DNA of 64,000 bases, taken from NCBI RefSeq assembly GCF_001691555.1, contig NZ_MAYN01000008.1, positions 1,072,617 to 1,136,616 on the forward strand, read 5' to 3'. Source of the DNA: Pantoea eucrina. Its GTDB lineage: Bacteria > Pseudomonadota > Gammaproteobacteria > Enterobacterales > Enterobacteriaceae. A model generated the notes under the pieces. The model saw only the letters and a list, made by a program, of their open reading frames with translations, did no database searches and was not told the origin of the DNA. Position numbers and translations under genes: made by a program. This document shows positions 1 through 9,267 of the stretch, one piece after another; position 1 is the stretch's first letter; each line of letters starts with the position of its first letter.

Positions 1-537
1 CGTAATGAAGAAGCTAAAAAACTGCTGGCAGAAGCAGGCTACACCGCAGATAAGCCGCTGACGTTTAATCTGCTGTACAACACCTCAGACCTGCACAAAA
101 AGCTGGCGATCGCGGCTTCTTCGATCTGGAAAAAGAATCTCGGCGTTAATATTAAGCTGGAGAATCAGGAGTGGAAAACCTTCCTCGATACCCGTCATCA
201 GGGCAACTACGACGTTTCACGTGCGGCCTGGTGTGCAGACTATAACGAACCGACTTCCTTCCTGAACACCATGCTGTCAGACAGCAGCAGTAATACCGCG
301 CACTATAAGAGCGCTGATTTTGACAAAGTGATCCATGACGCCGTCAAAGCTGCCGATGAAAAAGCACGCGTGGCTGATTACCAGCAGGCAGAGCAGATTC
401 TGGATAAAGACAGCGCCATTGTGCCGGTCTATTACTATGTTAACGCCCGTCTGGTTAAGCCTTATGTAGGCGGCTATACCGGTAACGATCCGCTGGATAA
501 AACGCTGGATAAGAACCTGTACATCATCAAGCACTAA
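1..537 (+). CDS. oppA: OppA, oligopeptide-binding protein (C-terminal part)
   Basis: The window opens inside this gene, in frame from base 1, and shows the last 178 codons, ending TAA followed by TAG. The product is the periplasmic peptide-binding subunit of the Opp ABC importer (SBP family 5). Seen here are the C-terminal lobe with the KLAIAASSIWKKNLG segment and the terminal NPLDKTLDKNLY-like end (here NDPLDKTLDKNLYIIKH). OppBCDF follow on the same strand, which settles the identification. The signal peptide and N-lobe lie outside the window. Confidence 0.95.
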   Translation, partial: RNEEAKKLLAEAGYTADKPLTFNLLYNTSDLHKKLAIAASSIWKKNLGVNIKLENQEWKTFLDTRHQGNYDVSRAAWCADYNEPTSFLNTMLSDSSSNTAHYKSADFDKVIHDAVKAADEKARVADYQQAEQILDKDSAIVPVYYYVNARLVKPYVGGYTGNDPLDKTLDKNLYIIKH

Positions 538-560
538 TAGCACACAGGCTATCGACAGTG

Positions 561-584
561 GCGGTGCTGCGGCGCCGCTTTTTT
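561..584 (+). terminator. oppA-oppB intergenic hairpin with U-run
   Basis: GCGGTGC / TGCG loop / GCGCCGC followed by six T. The stem is 7 bp with one G-T pair. It lies 24 bases after the oppA stop and before oppB, so I read it as a partial terminator that lets the abundant binding protein be made in excess of the membrane and ATPase subunits. Confidence 0.7.
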
Positions 585-618
585 GACTTTGTGAAGCAAC
601 AGCCTGGCAGGTATGGCA

Positions 619-1539
619 ATGTTAAAATTTATTCTGCGTCGGCTTCTGGAAGCGATTCCGACGCTCTTTATTCTGATCACCATTTCGTTCTTTATGATGC
701 GTTTAGCACCGGGTAGTCCGTTTACCGGTGAGCGCACGCTGTCACCTGAGGTGATGGCTAACATTGAAGCCAAATATCACCTCAACGATCCCATCGGCAA
801 ACAGTACCTCAGCTATCTGGTCCAGCTGGCGCACGGCGATTTCGGGCCCTCATTCAAATATAAGGACTATTCAGTTAACTATCTGGTAGGGCATGCCTTT
901 CCGGTCTCCGCGAAGCTGGGGCTGGCAGCCTTTTTCCTTGCAGTGATTCTGGGGGTAACCGCCGGCGTGATCGCGGCGCTAAAGCAGAACAGTTTGTGGG
1001 ACTATGCCGTCATGGGGGTGGCGATGACCGGCATTGTTATCCCGAGCTTTGTCGTGGCGCCGCTGCTGGTTCTGATCTTTGCCATTACGCTGCGCTGGCT
1101 ACCGGGCGGTGGCTGGAACGGCGGGCAGTGGAATTACATGCTGCTGCCGATGGTGGCGCTTTCGCTGGCTTATATCGCCAGTATCGCCCGTATCACGCGC
1201 GGTTCAATGATTGAAGTCATGCACTCAAACTTCATCCGTACGGCGCGGGCAAAAGGGTTGCCGCTGCGCCGTATCGTACTGCGTCATGCGCTGAAGCCTG
1301 CGCTATTGCCGGTGCTCTCCTATATGGGGCCAGCCTTTGTCGGCATCATCACCGGTTCAATGGTAATTGAGTCTATTTACGGCCTGCCCGGTATCGGTCA
1401 GCTGTTTGTTAACGGAGCGCTAAACCGCGACTACTCACTGGTGATGAGCCTGACGATTCTGGTTGGCGTGCTGACTATTCTGTTCAATGCGATCGTTGAT
1501 GTGCTCTACGCCGTTATTGATCCAAAGATTCGCTATTAA
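619..1539 (+). CDS. oppB: OppB, oligopeptide ABC transporter permease
   Basis: Inner-membrane permease that pairs with OppC to form the peptide channel. The sequence runs MLKFILRRLLEAIPTLF and carries the EAA-type loop (about residues 205-225, RTARAKGLPLRRIVLRHALKP) that contacts the ATPases. Another in-frame ATG lies at 613, but 619 gives the usual 306-residue protein and places AGG seven bases upstream. It reads as the second gene of the opp operon, 34 bases downstream of the terminator-like hairpin. Confidence 0.95.
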   Translation: MLKFILRRLLEAIPTLFILITISFFMMRLAPGSPFTGERTLSPEVMANIEAKYHLNDPIGKQYLSYLVQLAHGDFGPSFKYKDYSVNYLVGHAFPVSAKLGLAAFFLAVILGVTAGVIAALKQNSLWDYAVMGVAMTGIVIPSFVVAPLLVLIFAITLRWLPGGGWNGGQWNYMLLPMVALSLAYIASIARITRGSMIEVMHSNFIRTARAKGLPLRRIVLRHALKPALLPVLSYMGPAFVGIITGSMVIESIYGLPGIGQLFVNGALNRDYSLVMSLTILVGVLTILFNAIVDVLYAVIDPKIRY

Positions 1540-1554
1540 GGGTGGAGCACGCTC

Positions 1555-2463
1555 ATGATGTTAAGCAAAAAAAACAGTGACGTGGTGGATGCCTTCAGTG
1601 AAAAGCTGGAGGTGGAGGGGCGCAGTCTGTGGCAGGATGCACGCCGACGCTTTATTCACAACCGCGCGGCGCTGATCAGCCTGCTGGTATTGTTGCTGAT
1701 TGCCCTGTTTGTAGTGTTTGCACCGATGCTGGCGCAGTTTAACTATGATGATACCGACTGGGCAATGATGTCGTCGCCGCCGGATAGTGTCTCAGGTCAC
1801 TGGTTTGGTACCGACTCCTCCGGACGCGATCTGCTGGTGCGGGTGGCGATTGGCGGTCGTATTTCGCTGATGGTGGGTATCGCGTCCGCACTGATAGCGG
1901 TGCTGGTGGGCACGCTCTATGGCTCTCTGGCGGGCTATCTCGGCGGCAAGATCGACTCAGTGATGATGCGTATTCTGGAAATCCTCAACTCCTTTCCATT
2001 TATGTTTTTTGTGATCCTGCTGGTGACCTTTTTCGGCCGCAATATTCTGCTGATTTTCGTGGCTATCGGTATGGTCTCCTGGCTCGACATGGCGCGTATT
2101 GTGCGGGGTCAGACGCTGGGGCTAAAACGCAAAGAGTTTATCGAGGCGGCTCAGGTAGGGGGCGTCTCCACGGCCAGTATTGTGCTGCGCCACATTGTAC
2201 CCAACGTGCTGGGCGTGGTGGTGGTCTATGCCTCACTGCTGGTACCCAGCATGATTCTGTTTGAATCCTTCCTGAGTTTCCTGGGATTGGGTACGCAGGA
2301 GCCGCTCAGTAGCTGGGGCGCGCTGCTGAGTGACGGAGCAAACTCTATGGAAGTCTCTCCGTGGCTGCTGATGTTCCCGGCCGGCTTTCTGGTCGTCACG
2401 CTGTTCTGTTTTAATTTTATCGGCGATGGCCTGCGTGATGCCCTCGATCCGAAAGATCGCTAA
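1555..2463 (+). CDS. oppC: OppC, oligopeptide ABC transporter permease
   Basis: Second permease of the Opp importer, 302 residues, the usual length. An N-terminal cytoplasmic stretch (EKLEVEGRSLWQDARRRF) precedes the first membrane helix near residues 38-58. The coupling loop with EAAQVGGVSTASIVLRHIVPN is near residues 200-215. ATG codons at 1555 and 1558 are both possible; GGTGGAG lies 9 bases upstream of the first. It is cotranscribed with oppB (15-base gap) and oppD (11-base gap). Confidence 0.95.
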   Translation: MMLSKKNSDVVDAFSEKLEVEGRSLWQDARRRFIHNRAALISLLVLLLIALFVVFAPMLAQFNYDDTDWAMMSSPPDSVSGHWFGTDSSGRDLLVRVAIGGRISLMVGIASALIAVLVGTLYGSLAGYLGGKIDSVMMRILEILNSFPFMFFVILLVTFFGRNILLIFVAIGMVSWLDMARIVRGQTLGLKRKEFIEAAQVGGVSTASIVLRHIVPNVLGVVVVYASLLVPSMILFESFLSFLGLGTQEPLSSWGALLSDGANSMEVSPWLLMFPAGFLVVTLFCFNFIGDGLRDALDPKDR

Positions 2464-2474
2464 GGAGTTTCCCG

Positions 2475-3491
2475 ATGAGTTTTGAAACCACAACGCCAGC
2501 GCGTGCTGTGCCGGCGGGAAGCCCGGAACTGCTGCTGAATGTGCAGGATCTGCGCGTAACCTTCACAACGCATGACGGCGACGTTACCGCCGTAAACGAT
2601 CTCAACTTCTCTCTGCGTGCCGGGGAAACCCTTGGCATTGTAGGCGAGTCAGGCTCCGGCAAATCGCAGACGGCGTTTGCCCTGATGGGGCTGCTGGCAA
2701 AGAATGGCCGCATTGGCGGATCGGCACGGTTTAACGGACAGGAGATCCTGAATCTGCCCGAGGGCAAGCTGAATAAGCTGCGCGCGGAGCAGATTGCCAT
2801 GATCTTTCAGGACCCCATGACCTCTCTGAATCCCTATATGCGGGTAGGGGAGCAGCTGATGGAAGTTCTCCAGCTGCATAAGGGCATGAACAAGGCGCAG
2901 GCGTTTGAAGAGTCGGTACGTATGCTTGATGCGGTGAAGATGCCGGAAGCACGAAAGCGCATGAAGATGTATCCGCACGAATTTTCAGGCGGTATGCGCC
3001 AGCGTGTGATGATCGCCATGGCGCTGATGTGTCGTCCGAAGCTGCTGATTGCCGATGAGCCCACTACCGCGCTGGATGTGACGGTCCAGGCGCAGATCAT
3101 GACGCTGCTTAATGAACTGAAGCGCGAATTCAACACCGCTATCATTATGATCACGCACGATCTTGGCGTGGTGGCCGGGATCTGCGACAAAGTGCTGGTG
3201 ATGTATGCCGGACGGACCATGGAGTATGGCCGCGCCCGCGATGTGTTTTATCAGCCGGCACATCCATACTCTATCGGCCTGCTGAATGCGGTACCGCGGC
3301 TCGATGCAGAGGGCGAGTCACTGACGACCATTCCCGGTAATCCGCCTAACCTGCTGCGGTTGCCGCAGGGCTGTCCGTTCCAGCCACGCTGCGCCTGGGC
3401 AATGGAGGTATGCGCCGCGCCACCGCCGCTGGAGCCTTTTGCCGACGGACGCCTGCGTGCCTGCTTCAAACCGGTGGAGGAGCTGGTATGA
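2475..3491 (+). CDS. oppD: OppD, oligopeptide ABC transporter ATPase
   Basis: Cytoplasmic ATPase of the Opp importer, 338 residues. Walker A GESGSGKS near residue 56-63, signature FSGGMRQR near 173-180 and Walker B LLIADEPT near 193-200 are all present. The C-terminal oligopeptide/dipeptide transporter extension contains the CPFQPRC..C cysteine motif. In related proteins this tail binds an Fe-S cluster; here I only see the cysteines. AAGGAG precedes the ATG. Its end overlaps oppF by 4 bases. Confidence 0.96.
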   Translation: MSFETTTPARAVPAGSPELLLNVQDLRVTFTTHDGDVTAVNDLNFSLRAGETLGIVGESGSGKSQTAFALMGLLAKNGRIGGSARFNGQEILNLPEGKLNKLRAEQIAMIFQDPMTSLNPYMRVGEQLMEVLQLHKGMNKAQAFEESVRMLDAVKMPEARKRMKMYPHEFSGGMRQRVMIAMALMCRPKLLIADEPTTALDVTVQAQIMTLLNELKREFNTAIIMITHDLGVVAGICDKVLVMYAGRTMEYGRARDVFYQPAHPYSIGLLNAVPRLDAEGESLTTIPGNPPNLLRLPQGCPFQPRCAWAMEVCAAPPPLEPFADGRLRACFKPVEELV

Positions 3492-4492
3492 GCACCGTTG
3501 CGGAAGAGAAAAAAGTGCTGCTGGAGATAGCCGATCTCAAAGTGCATTTTGAAATTAAAGATGGCAAACAGTGGTTCTGGCAGCCGCCTAAAACGCTGAA
3601 AGCGGTAGATGGCGTCAGCCTGCGGCTGTATGAGGGCGAAACGCTGGGCGTAGTAGGCGAGTCAGGCTGCGGTAAATCGACGCTGGCGCGCGCTATTATC
3701 GGGCTGGTAAAAGCCACCGAAGGGCGCGTCGCCTGGCTGGGACGCGATCTGCTGGGGCAGAGTGCGGAAGAGTGGCGTCAGGCGCGCAGTGATATTCAGA
3801 TGATTTTCCAGGACCCGCTGGCGTCACTGAACCCGCGTATGACTATCGGCGATATCATTGCTGAACCGCTGCGCACCTATTATCCAAAGATGCCGCGTCA
3901 GGAAGTCAAAGATAAAGTCAAAGCGATGATGATGAAAGTCGGCCTGCTGCCGAATCTTATCAACCGCTATCCGCATGAGTTTTCAGGTGGCCAGTGTCAG
4001 CGTATCGGCATCGCGCGCGCACTGATCCTGGAGCCGAAGCTGATTATCTGTGATGAGCCGGTCTCGGCGCTGGATGTCTCTATCCAGGCGCAGGTGGTGA
4101 ATCTGCTGCAGAAACTGCAGCGCGAGATGGGGCTGTCGCTGATCTTCATTGCGCACGATCTGGCGGTGGTGAAACATATCTCCGATCGCGTGCTGGTGAT
4201 GTATCTGGGCCACGCCGTTGAGCTGGGCACCTATGATGCGGTGTACAACAATCCGCAGCATCCCTATACCCGGGCGCTGATGTCAGCGGTACCGATTCCC
4301 GATCCGGATCTGGAGAAAAATAAGCAGATCCAGCTACTGGACGGGGAGTTGCCTTCGCCGATCAATCCGCCTTCAGGCTGCGTGTTTCGTACCCGCTGTC
4401 CGATTGCCGGACCGGAATGTGCCAAAACCCGACCGCTGCTGGAGGGCAGTTTCCGCCATGCGGTATCCTGCCTGAAAGTGGATCCGCTTTGA
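3488..4492 (+). CDS. oppF: OppF, oligopeptide ABC transporter ATPase
   Basis: Second ATPase of the Opp complex, 334 residues. Walker A GESGCGKS, signature FSGGQCQR and Walker B LIICDEPV are visible, and the C-terminal CVFRTRCPIAGPEC motif matches OppF. I chose the ATG that forms ATGA with the oppD stop because GGAGGAGCTGGT lies just upstream. A longer in-frame extension to 3410 would overlap oppD by 82 bases and is not expected. It is the last gene of the operon, followed by a strong terminator. Confidence 0.96.
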   Translation: MSTVAEEKKVLLEIADLKVHFEIKDGKQWFWQPPKTLKAVDGVSLRLYEGETLGVVGESGCGKSTLARAIIGLVKATEGRVAWLGRDLLGQSAEEWRQARSDIQMIFQDPLASLNPRMTIGDIIAEPLRTYYPKMPRQEVKDKVKAMMMKVGLLPNLINRYPHEFSGGQCQRIGIARALILEPKLIICDEPVSALDVSIQAQVVNLLQKLQREMGLSLIFIAHDLAVVKHISDRVLVMYLGHAVELGTYDAVYNNPQHPYTRALMSAVPIPDPDLEKNKQIQLLDGELPSPINPPSGCVFRTRCPIAGPECAKTRPLLEGSFRHAVSCLKVDPL

Positions 4493-4519
4493 CACCCGTG
4501 AGCAGGCGGTAAACAGCAA

Positions 4520-4546
4520 AACGCCGGGCAAAAGCCCGGCGTTTTT
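4520..4546. terminator. Bidirectional terminator between oppF and yciU
   Basis: AACGCCGGGC / AAAA / GCCCGGCGTT, a perfect 10-bp stem with T-run on the plus side and A-run on the other side. It serves oppF and the convergent yciU. Confidence 0.9.
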
Positions 4547-4555
4547 ATGTCTGAC

Positions 4556-4885
4556 TTATTCGCGCCAGAGAATATGGCAGAGCTTATGATCTTTCTCACG
4601 GCACAGCAGCACGCGTGCAAATACATCCGTGACAGGCTCGCCGTCAGCTTCACCCAGACCAATCACAACTTCAGAGAAAAAGTCGGGGTTTAAATCAAAA
4701 TCAACGTGTTCCTGCCAGTCTTCAGAGGGATCAAACAGCTCTGCGCCGCCACGCTCTTCAAACTGCAGGTTAAACAGAATAATATCAGCCGGATCGAGGT
4801 TATCGCCTGCCAGCTCAAGAAAAATATCGTAGGCCTGCTCCAGCGTTTCATCATCGGTCAGGCGGTTGTCTAAATCCATGGTCAT
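4556..4885 (-). CDS. yciU: YciU, DUF440 family acidic protein
   Basis: 109-residue, strongly acidic cytoplasmic protein of the DUF440/YciU family (a DNA-mimic-like fold is known for the Haemophilus homologue HI1450). Seen directly: many Asp/Glu, [24 protein letters not shown] start and a C-terminal [10 protein letters not shown]. It lies just downstream of clsA on the same strand (35-base gap), the arrangement found in E. coli, and is probably cotranscribed. Biological role is unknown to me. Confidence 0.9.
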   Translation of the reverse strand: MTMDLDNRLTDDETLEQAYDIFLELAGDNLDPADIILFNLQFEERGGAELFDPSEDWQEHVDFDLNPDFFSEVVIGLGEADGEPVTDVFARVLLCREKDHKLCHILWRE

Positions 4886-4920
4886 GTGCTTATCCTGCGG
4901 CGGTAATCTTTCCGCTCGTT

Positions 4921-6381
4921 TTACAGTAATGGACTAAAGAAGTAAAACAGTCGTTCAACGATGCGCTGCCACCAGGCACGTTTCGCCCAGCGCGCATTAT
5001 CCAGCAGGCGCGATCGCGCAATATAGTCATCCTGCACGGTAGCGAGATCGCTGCCAAAGCCGTCATCATCCACCACCAGGGTGATCTCAAAGTTGAGCCA
5101 GAGGCTGCGCATATCCAGGTTCACCGTGCCCACCAGGCTGAGCTGTCCATCAACCAGCACGCTTTTGGTATGCAGCAGGCCATCTTCAAACTGATAGATT
5201 TTGACGCCTGCTTCCAGCAGTTCCGTAAAGAACGCGCGGCTGGCCCAGCCAACCAGCAGCGAATCGTTGTGACGCGGCACGATAATGCTGACCTCAACGC
5301 CACGCAGCGCAGCCGTGCAGATAGCGTGCAGCAGATCGTCGCTGGGAACAAAATAGGGCGTGGTCATGATCAGCTGCTCACGCGCGGAATAGACCGCGGT
5401 CAGCAGCGCCTGGTGGATCATATCTTCGGGAAAACCCGGTCCGGAAGCGATAACCTGAATAGTGTGGCCGCTCTCCTGCTCAAACGGCATGATATTACCG
5501 TCCGGGGCCGGTGGCAGAATACGCTTGCCGGTCTCAATTTCCCAGTCGCAGGCGTAAACGATCCCCATTGTGGTAGCAACCGGGCCTTCCATACGCGCCA
5601 TCAGGTCGATCCACTGCCCGACACCGGCATCCTGTTTAAAGAATCGCGGATCGACAAGGTTCATGCTGCCGGTATAAGCAATGTAATTGTCGATGAGCAC
5701 GACTTTGCGATGCTGACGCAGATCCATACGCCGCAGAAAGACACGCAGCAGGCTGACCTGCAGCGCCTCAACGACATCGATCCCGGCGTTGCGCATCATA
5801 TTTGCCCACGGACTGCGGAAAAAAGCAACGCTGCCGGCTGAATCGAGCATCAGACGGCAGTGTACACCCCGGCGAGAGGCCGCCATCAGCGACTCCGCCA
5901 CATCGTCAGCCAGGCCGCCCGGCTGCCAGATGTAGAACACCATTTCGATATTATGCCGCGCCAGCTGAATATCACGGATCAGCGCCTGCATCACTTCATC
6001 GCTGCTGGTCAGCAGCTGCAGCTGATTGCCTTTTACGCCCGCGATCCCCTGACGATGACGGCAGAGGTCAAACAGCGAACGTGCAACGTCGCTGTGTTCT
6101 GTGGCAAAGATATGCCGGCACTGTCTCAGGTCGGTGAGCCATTTAGCCGTGGAGGGCCACATGGTACGGGCGCGCTCAGCCCGGCGCTTGCCAAGATGCA
6201 GCTCGCCAAACGAGAGATAGGCGATAATACCGACCAGCGGCAGGATATAGATGATAAGCAGCCAGGCCATTGCTGAGGTCACTGCGCGACGTTTCATCAG
6301 AATACGCAGCGTTACACCCGCAATCAGCAGCCAGTAGCCAAACAGCAGTAACCAACTGATCAGGGTATAAAAGGTGGTCAT
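4921..6381 (-). CDS. clsA: Cardiolipin synthase A
   Basis: Inner-membrane phospholipase-D-type enzyme that condenses two phosphatidylglycerols into cardiolipin. Two N-terminal membrane helices (residues about 5-25 and 37-57) precede two HKD domains: [18 protein letters not shown] near 220 and [18 protein letters not shown] near 400. The 486-residue length from ATG 6381 matches the E. coli protein; an upstream in-frame start at 6405 adds only eight residues and is less likely. It is followed by yciU on the same strand. Confidence 0.95.
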   Translation of the reverse strand: MTTFYTLISWLLLFGYWLLIAGVTLRILMKRRAVTSAMAWLLIIYILPLVGIIAYLSFGELHLGKRRAERARTMWPSTAKWLTDLRQCRHIFATEHSDVARSLFDLCRHRQGIAGVKGNQLQLLTSSDEVMQALIRDIQLARHNIEMVFYIWQPGGLADDVAESLMAASRRGVHCRLMLDSAGSVAFFRSPWANMMRNAGIDVVEALQVSLLRVFLRRMDLRQHRKVVLIDNYIAYTGSMNLVDPRFFKQDAGVGQWIDLMARMEGPVATTMGIVYACDWEIETGKRILPPAPDGNIMPFEQESGHTIQVIASGPGFPEDMIHQALLTAVYSAREQLIMTTPYFVPSDDLLHAICTAALRGVEVSIIVPRHNDSLLVGWASRAFFTELLEAGVKIYQFEDGLLHTKSVLVDGQLSLVGTVNLDMRSLWLNFEITLVVDDDGFGSDLATVQDDYIARSRLLDNARWAKRAWWQRIVERLFYFFSPLL

Positions 6382-6544
6382 TGAGTGGACATCCTGTTCG
6401 CGCATTTATAGGCAAAGTTTACGTGTTGATGCGCTGCAGCGAAACCTTAATCTGTTGCGGGGGTTATCGATAAAGGTTTCGAATTGGCATTTCTGTGCAG
6501 ATCACTATAATGCGTGCCGAAATATGCCGGACTGAGAGAGTGTC

Positions 6545-6718
6545 ATGAGACGAAGCAGAAATGAAGTGGCCCGCTGGAGAATGTTGCGTCAGGTGCATCG
6601 CCGCCGTGCACGCTGGCTGGAGGGGCAGTCGCGTCGCTATAAGCGCATTCATGCTATTCGTCACCAGGTCGCGCAGCAGCAGCGTCGTTCAATTCTGTTT
6701 ATTACACAGAATCTGTAA
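6545..6718 (+). CDS. yciY: YciY, small arginine-rich protein
   Basis: 57-residue very basic protein (MRRSRNEVARWRMLRQ... RRSILFITQNL). The pattern RSRxEVxRWRMxRQ, RRxRWLEGQSRR and the C-terminal LLFxxxN-like end match what I recall of YciY, which occupies the same place next to cls in E. coli. ACTGAGAGAGTGTC upstream offers a GAGAG ribosome site. It is divergent from clsA. Function is not known. Confidence 0.82.
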   Translation: MRRSRNEVARWRMLRQVHRRRARWLEGQSRRYKRIHAIRHQVAQQQRRSILFITQNL

Positions 6719-6738
6719 AGCTGACGCGGCTACGTATA

Positions 6739-6906
6739 TTAATGGCCGCGCAGCACTAACGTGATGTTAACGAGCTGGGCCGCTGCTGCCAGTACTATCA
6801 GCATGACAATCTGCTGGCGCGCCTGAAGCCAGCCCTGCTGGCGCCAGATCCAGAGCGCGCGGCCGGTAAGCAGCAGCGCAACCAGCAGCAGCAGCAGTGA
6901 CAACAT
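6739..6906 (-). CDS. Small two-helix membrane protein downstream of yciI
   Basis: 55 codons, ATG at 6906, seven bases after the yciI stop (TAA 6913-6915) and on the same strand. The product begins with a run of leucines (about residues 2-13), continues with a basic RALWIWRQQGWLQARQQ segment and has a second hydrophobic helix near residues 34-51. It looks like a small inner-membrane protein translated with yciI. I do not recognise a family. No strong ribosome site is visible, so coupling with yciI is inferred. Confidence 0.5.
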   Translation of the reverse strand: MLSLLLLLVALLLTGRALWIWRQQGWLQARQQIVMLIVLAAAAQLVNITLVLRGH

Positions 6907-6912
6907 CACTGA

Positions 6913-7209
6913 TTAAAACACCCGCTTAAATGGCTTAACGGTGACTTTCTCGTAAACGCCGGCGGCGATATACGGATCGTCCTGAGCCCAGGATTGCGCC
7001 GCCTCCAGCGAATCAAACTCCGCGACAATGGCCGAGCCGCTAAAGCCGGCGGGGCCTGGGTCATTGCTGTCGACCACCGGTAGCGGCCCTGCAACAATCA
7101 GTCGTCCCTCATCCTGCAGCAGCTGCAGACGAGCAAGGTGCGCAGGGCGCACGCTGTTGCGTTTTTCCAGTGAATCTGCGGTATCTTCCGCGTAGATGAG
7201 GTAAAGCAC
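6913..7209 (-). CDS. yciI: YciI family protein
   Basis: 98-residue YciI/YCII-domain protein (ferredoxin-like fold). The conserved start [17 protein letters not shown] and the His/Asp region around residues 20-50 with [11 protein letters not shown] and [16 protein letters not shown] are visible. The family has a proposed His-Asp catalytic pair but no settled substrate. It lies divergently from tonB as in E. coli. Confidence 0.92.
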   Translation of the reverse strand: MLYLIYAEDTADSLEKRNSVRPAHLARLQLLQDEGRLIVAGPLPVVDSNDPGPAGFSGSAIVAEFDSLEAAQSWAQDDPYIAAGVYEKVTVKPFKRVF

Positions 7210-7353
7210 GTTGGGATACTCCCGTTAGACTGGCCGAAATTGCGAGACACGTTAAGGCATCCCCCGGCAGAGTGCAAACGAAACCTCAGGGCAATCGGCG
7301 CCAGCGCAAGCGGGGTTAAAAAAAACAGGGAAACAGGGCACTTTTACGCTGCT

Positions 7354-7383
7354 TATTGAAACTGATTGCTATTTGCATTTAAA
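7354..7383 (+). promoter_or_regulatory. Probable tonB promoter and Fur-type operator region
   Basis: TTGAAACTGATTGCTATTTG and the following CATTTAAAC resemble, from memory, the iron-regulated tonB promoter of E. coli. TTGAAA could serve as the -35 and the TTTAAA run as the -10. The Fur match is weak by eye. Confidence 0.4.
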
Positions 7384-7399
7384 CTCATCTTCTCACTCA

Positions 7400-8152
7400 A
7401 TGACCACAGCTGCTATGACGACATTGACTACGCCTTTTCCGGCCCGTACGCCTGTTTCACTGATCCTCTCCGTGGTGCTGCACGGGTCCGTTATTGCCGG
7501 CATCCTCTATGCCTCGTTGCATCAGTCACGTGAATTGCCTGCCGCGCCTCAGCCCATCGCCATCACCATGGTCGCACCTGAGGTGCAGCCGGAACCTGCG
7601 CCTGCTGTGGTAGCGCCGGCACCCCAGCCGGAGCCAGAACCCGAACCGCAGGCCGTGCCCGAGCCGCCAAAAGCGGAACCGGTGCCGATTGCAAAACCGG
7701 AGCCAAAGCCAAAACCCAGGCCGAAACCAAAACCAAAACCGAAAATAGAGAAAAAACCGGATCCGGCACCCCGTAAGCCGGCTCCTGACCGGGCCGATCC
7801 GTTTAAGCAGGAGCGCGCAGCGACTCAGCCCCGGCCCGCCACTGCACCAAAAGCGGCCACGGCCACGGCGCCGGTTAACGCTACCGGACCTAAAGCGCTC
7901 AGCATCAGCAAACCTGCTTATCCGGCGCGGGCGGCCGCGCTGCGTATTGAGGGCAACGTACGGGTAAAATTTGATGTCGACAGTGACGGCCGGGTCGGCA
8001 ACGTCACCATTCTTTCGGCACAGCCGCGCAATATGTTCGAGCGCAGCGTGAAAGATCAGGTTAAAAAGTGGCGTTATCAGCCAGGCCAGCCAGGCCAGGG
8101 CATTACCATGAATATTGTCTTTCGTATTAACGGCGGCGCGAAGATCGAGTAG
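7400..8152 (+). CDS. tonB: TonB energy-transducing protein
   Basis: Couples the ExbBD proton channel to outer-membrane receptors. Visible are an N-terminal signal anchor (SLILSVVLHGSVIAGILYASLHQ, containing the essential His after SVVL), a long Pro-Glu/Pro-Lys periplasmic linker (residues about 55-125) and the C-terminal TonB domain YPARAAALRIEGNVRVKF...WRYQPGQPG. The start is uncertain: ATG 7400 or 7415, with no clear ribosome site for either; 7415 gives a length closer to E. coli TonB. Expected to respond to iron through the promoter just upstream. Confidence 0.93.
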   Translation: MTTAAMTTLTTPFPARTPVSLILSVVLHGSVIAGILYASLHQSRELPAAPQPIAITMVAPEVQPEPAPAVVAPAPQPEPEPEPQAVPEPPKAEPVPIAKPEPKPKPRPKPKPKPKIEKKPDPAPRKPAPDRADPFKQERAATQPRPATAPKAATATAPVNATGPKALSISKPAYPARAAALRIEGNVRVKFDVDSDGRVGNVTILSAQPRNMFERSVKDQVKKWRYQPGQPGQGITMNIVFRINGGAKIE

Positions 8153-8160
8153 TACAGACA

Positions 8161-8192
8161 CCAGAGCGGCCGGGAAAGCCGCTCTGGTATTT
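8161..8192 (+). terminator. tonB terminator
   Basis: CCAGAGCGGC / CGGGAAA / GCCGCTCTGG, a 10-bp stem followed by TATTTAT. The U-run is poor but the stem is strong. It separates convergent tonB and yciA. Confidence 0.75.
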
Positions 8193-8197
8193 ATGGC

Positions 8198-8614
8198 TCA
8201 GTGACTGCGGTTGGCGCGATCTGCCGGCAGCGGACGCGACTTGCCGCTGCTGTCGACCGCCACGTAAACAAACACTGCTTCGGTGGCGCAGTAAGTCTGG
8301 CCTATCGGTTCTGATGAAACCTTTTTGATCCAGACCTCAACGTTGATGGTCATAGAACTGTTGCCGGTGCGCAGGCAGTGCGCATGGCAGCTGACCACAT
8401 CGCCTACCGCGACCGGCTTAAGAAAACTCATGCCGTCGACACGAACCGTGACGACGCGACCTTCAGCGATCTCTTTTGCCAGAATCGCACCGCCCATGTC
8501 CATCTGTGACATTAACCAGCCGCCGAAAATATCACCATTAGCATTGGTGTCAGCTGGCATAGCCAGCGTACGCAAAACCATCTCGCCGAGTGGCTGCTTA
8601 TGTTTATCGTTCAT
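8198..8614 (-). CDS. yciA: YciA acyl-CoA thioesterase
   Basis: 138-residue hotdog-fold thioesterase that hydrolyses acyl-CoA. The motifs LAMPADTNANGDIFGGWLMSQMDMGG (residues about 16-41, with the catalytic Asp of the NGDIFGGW motif) and the C-terminal FVYVAVDSSGKSRPLP match YciA. Slightly longer than the E. coli form at its C-terminus. Convergent with tonB. Confidence 0.95.
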   Translation of the reverse strand: MNDKHKQPLGEMVLRTLAMPADTNANGDIFGGWLMSQMDMGGAILAKEIAEGRVVTVRVDGMSFLKPVAVGDVVSCHAHCLRTGNSSMTINVEVWIKKVSSEPIGQTYCATEAVFVYVAVDSSGKSRPLPADRANRSH

Positions 8615-8634
8615 TGCTCAGTTCTTCTGCAGGT

Positions 8635-8658
8635 GAAAAAAAGCCCGGCTGACCGGGC
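8635..8658 (-). terminator. Terminator after yciB/yciC
   Basis: On the minus strand GCCCGG / TCAG / CCGGGC followed by a run of eight T. It ends the yciC-yciB transcript just before yciA. Confidence 0.9.
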
Positions 8659-8668
8659 AATGGAAAGA

Positions 8669-9208
8669 CTATTTTGATTCCTGCTGAGGCATCTGCCGCC
8701 AGATATAGAGCCCGCTCAGCAAGGTAAACAGCAGCGTCAGTCCTGTCAGGCCAAACACTTTAAAATTAACCCATACTGGCTGTGGTAACCAGAACGCAAC
8801 GTAGATGTTGGCAAGGCCGCACAGCAGAAAGAACAGCGCCCAGGCAATATTGAGCCGGCGCCAGACCGTAGCGGGCAGCTGCAGCTCTTTGCCCAGCATG
8901 GTCTGGATCAGGGGCTGCTGCATAAACCACTGGCTGTAAAGCAGCGCGAGCGCAAACAGCGAATAGATCACGGTGACCTTCCACTTGATGAACTCATCAT
9001 TATGAAACACCAGTGTCAGGGTACCGAACACGGCCACCAGCACAAAGGTAAACAGGGTCATCTTTTCCAGCTTGCGATAGAGCACCCAGCTCACTACCAG
9101 CGCCAGGCCGGTAGCCACTACCAGCGCGCCCGATGCAACGTAGATGTCGTAGAGTTTGTAAAAAACAAAGAAAACGACCAGGGGGAGAAAATCGAGTAAC
9201 TGCTTCAT
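8669..9208 (-). CDS. yciB: YciB/IspZ intracellular septation-associated membrane protein
   Basis: 179-residue inner-membrane protein with about five hydrophobic helices. The start [30 protein letters not shown] matches YciB/IspZ, which interacts with cell-elongation and division proteins. It lies 60 bases downstream of yciC on the same strand and ends before a strong terminator. Confidence 0.94.
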   Translation of the reverse strand: MKQLLDFLPLVVFFVFYKLYDIYVASGALVVATGLALVVSWVLYRKLEKMTLFTFVLVAVFGTLTLVFHNDEFIKWKVTVIYSLFALALLYSQWFMQQPLIQTMLGKELQLPATVWRRLNIAWALFFLLCGLANIYVAFWLPQPVWVNFKVFGLTGLTLLFTLLSGLYIWRQMPQQESK

Positions 9209-9267
9209 AGCGTTTCCAGTCCGGACAGTAGCCTACAGTTATGGCGCTCAGCGAAGCGCCGTAACCC

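Noticed and set aside
5170-5841. 223-codon frame antisense to clsA
   Set aside because: ClsA is full length with both HKD motifs on the other strand.
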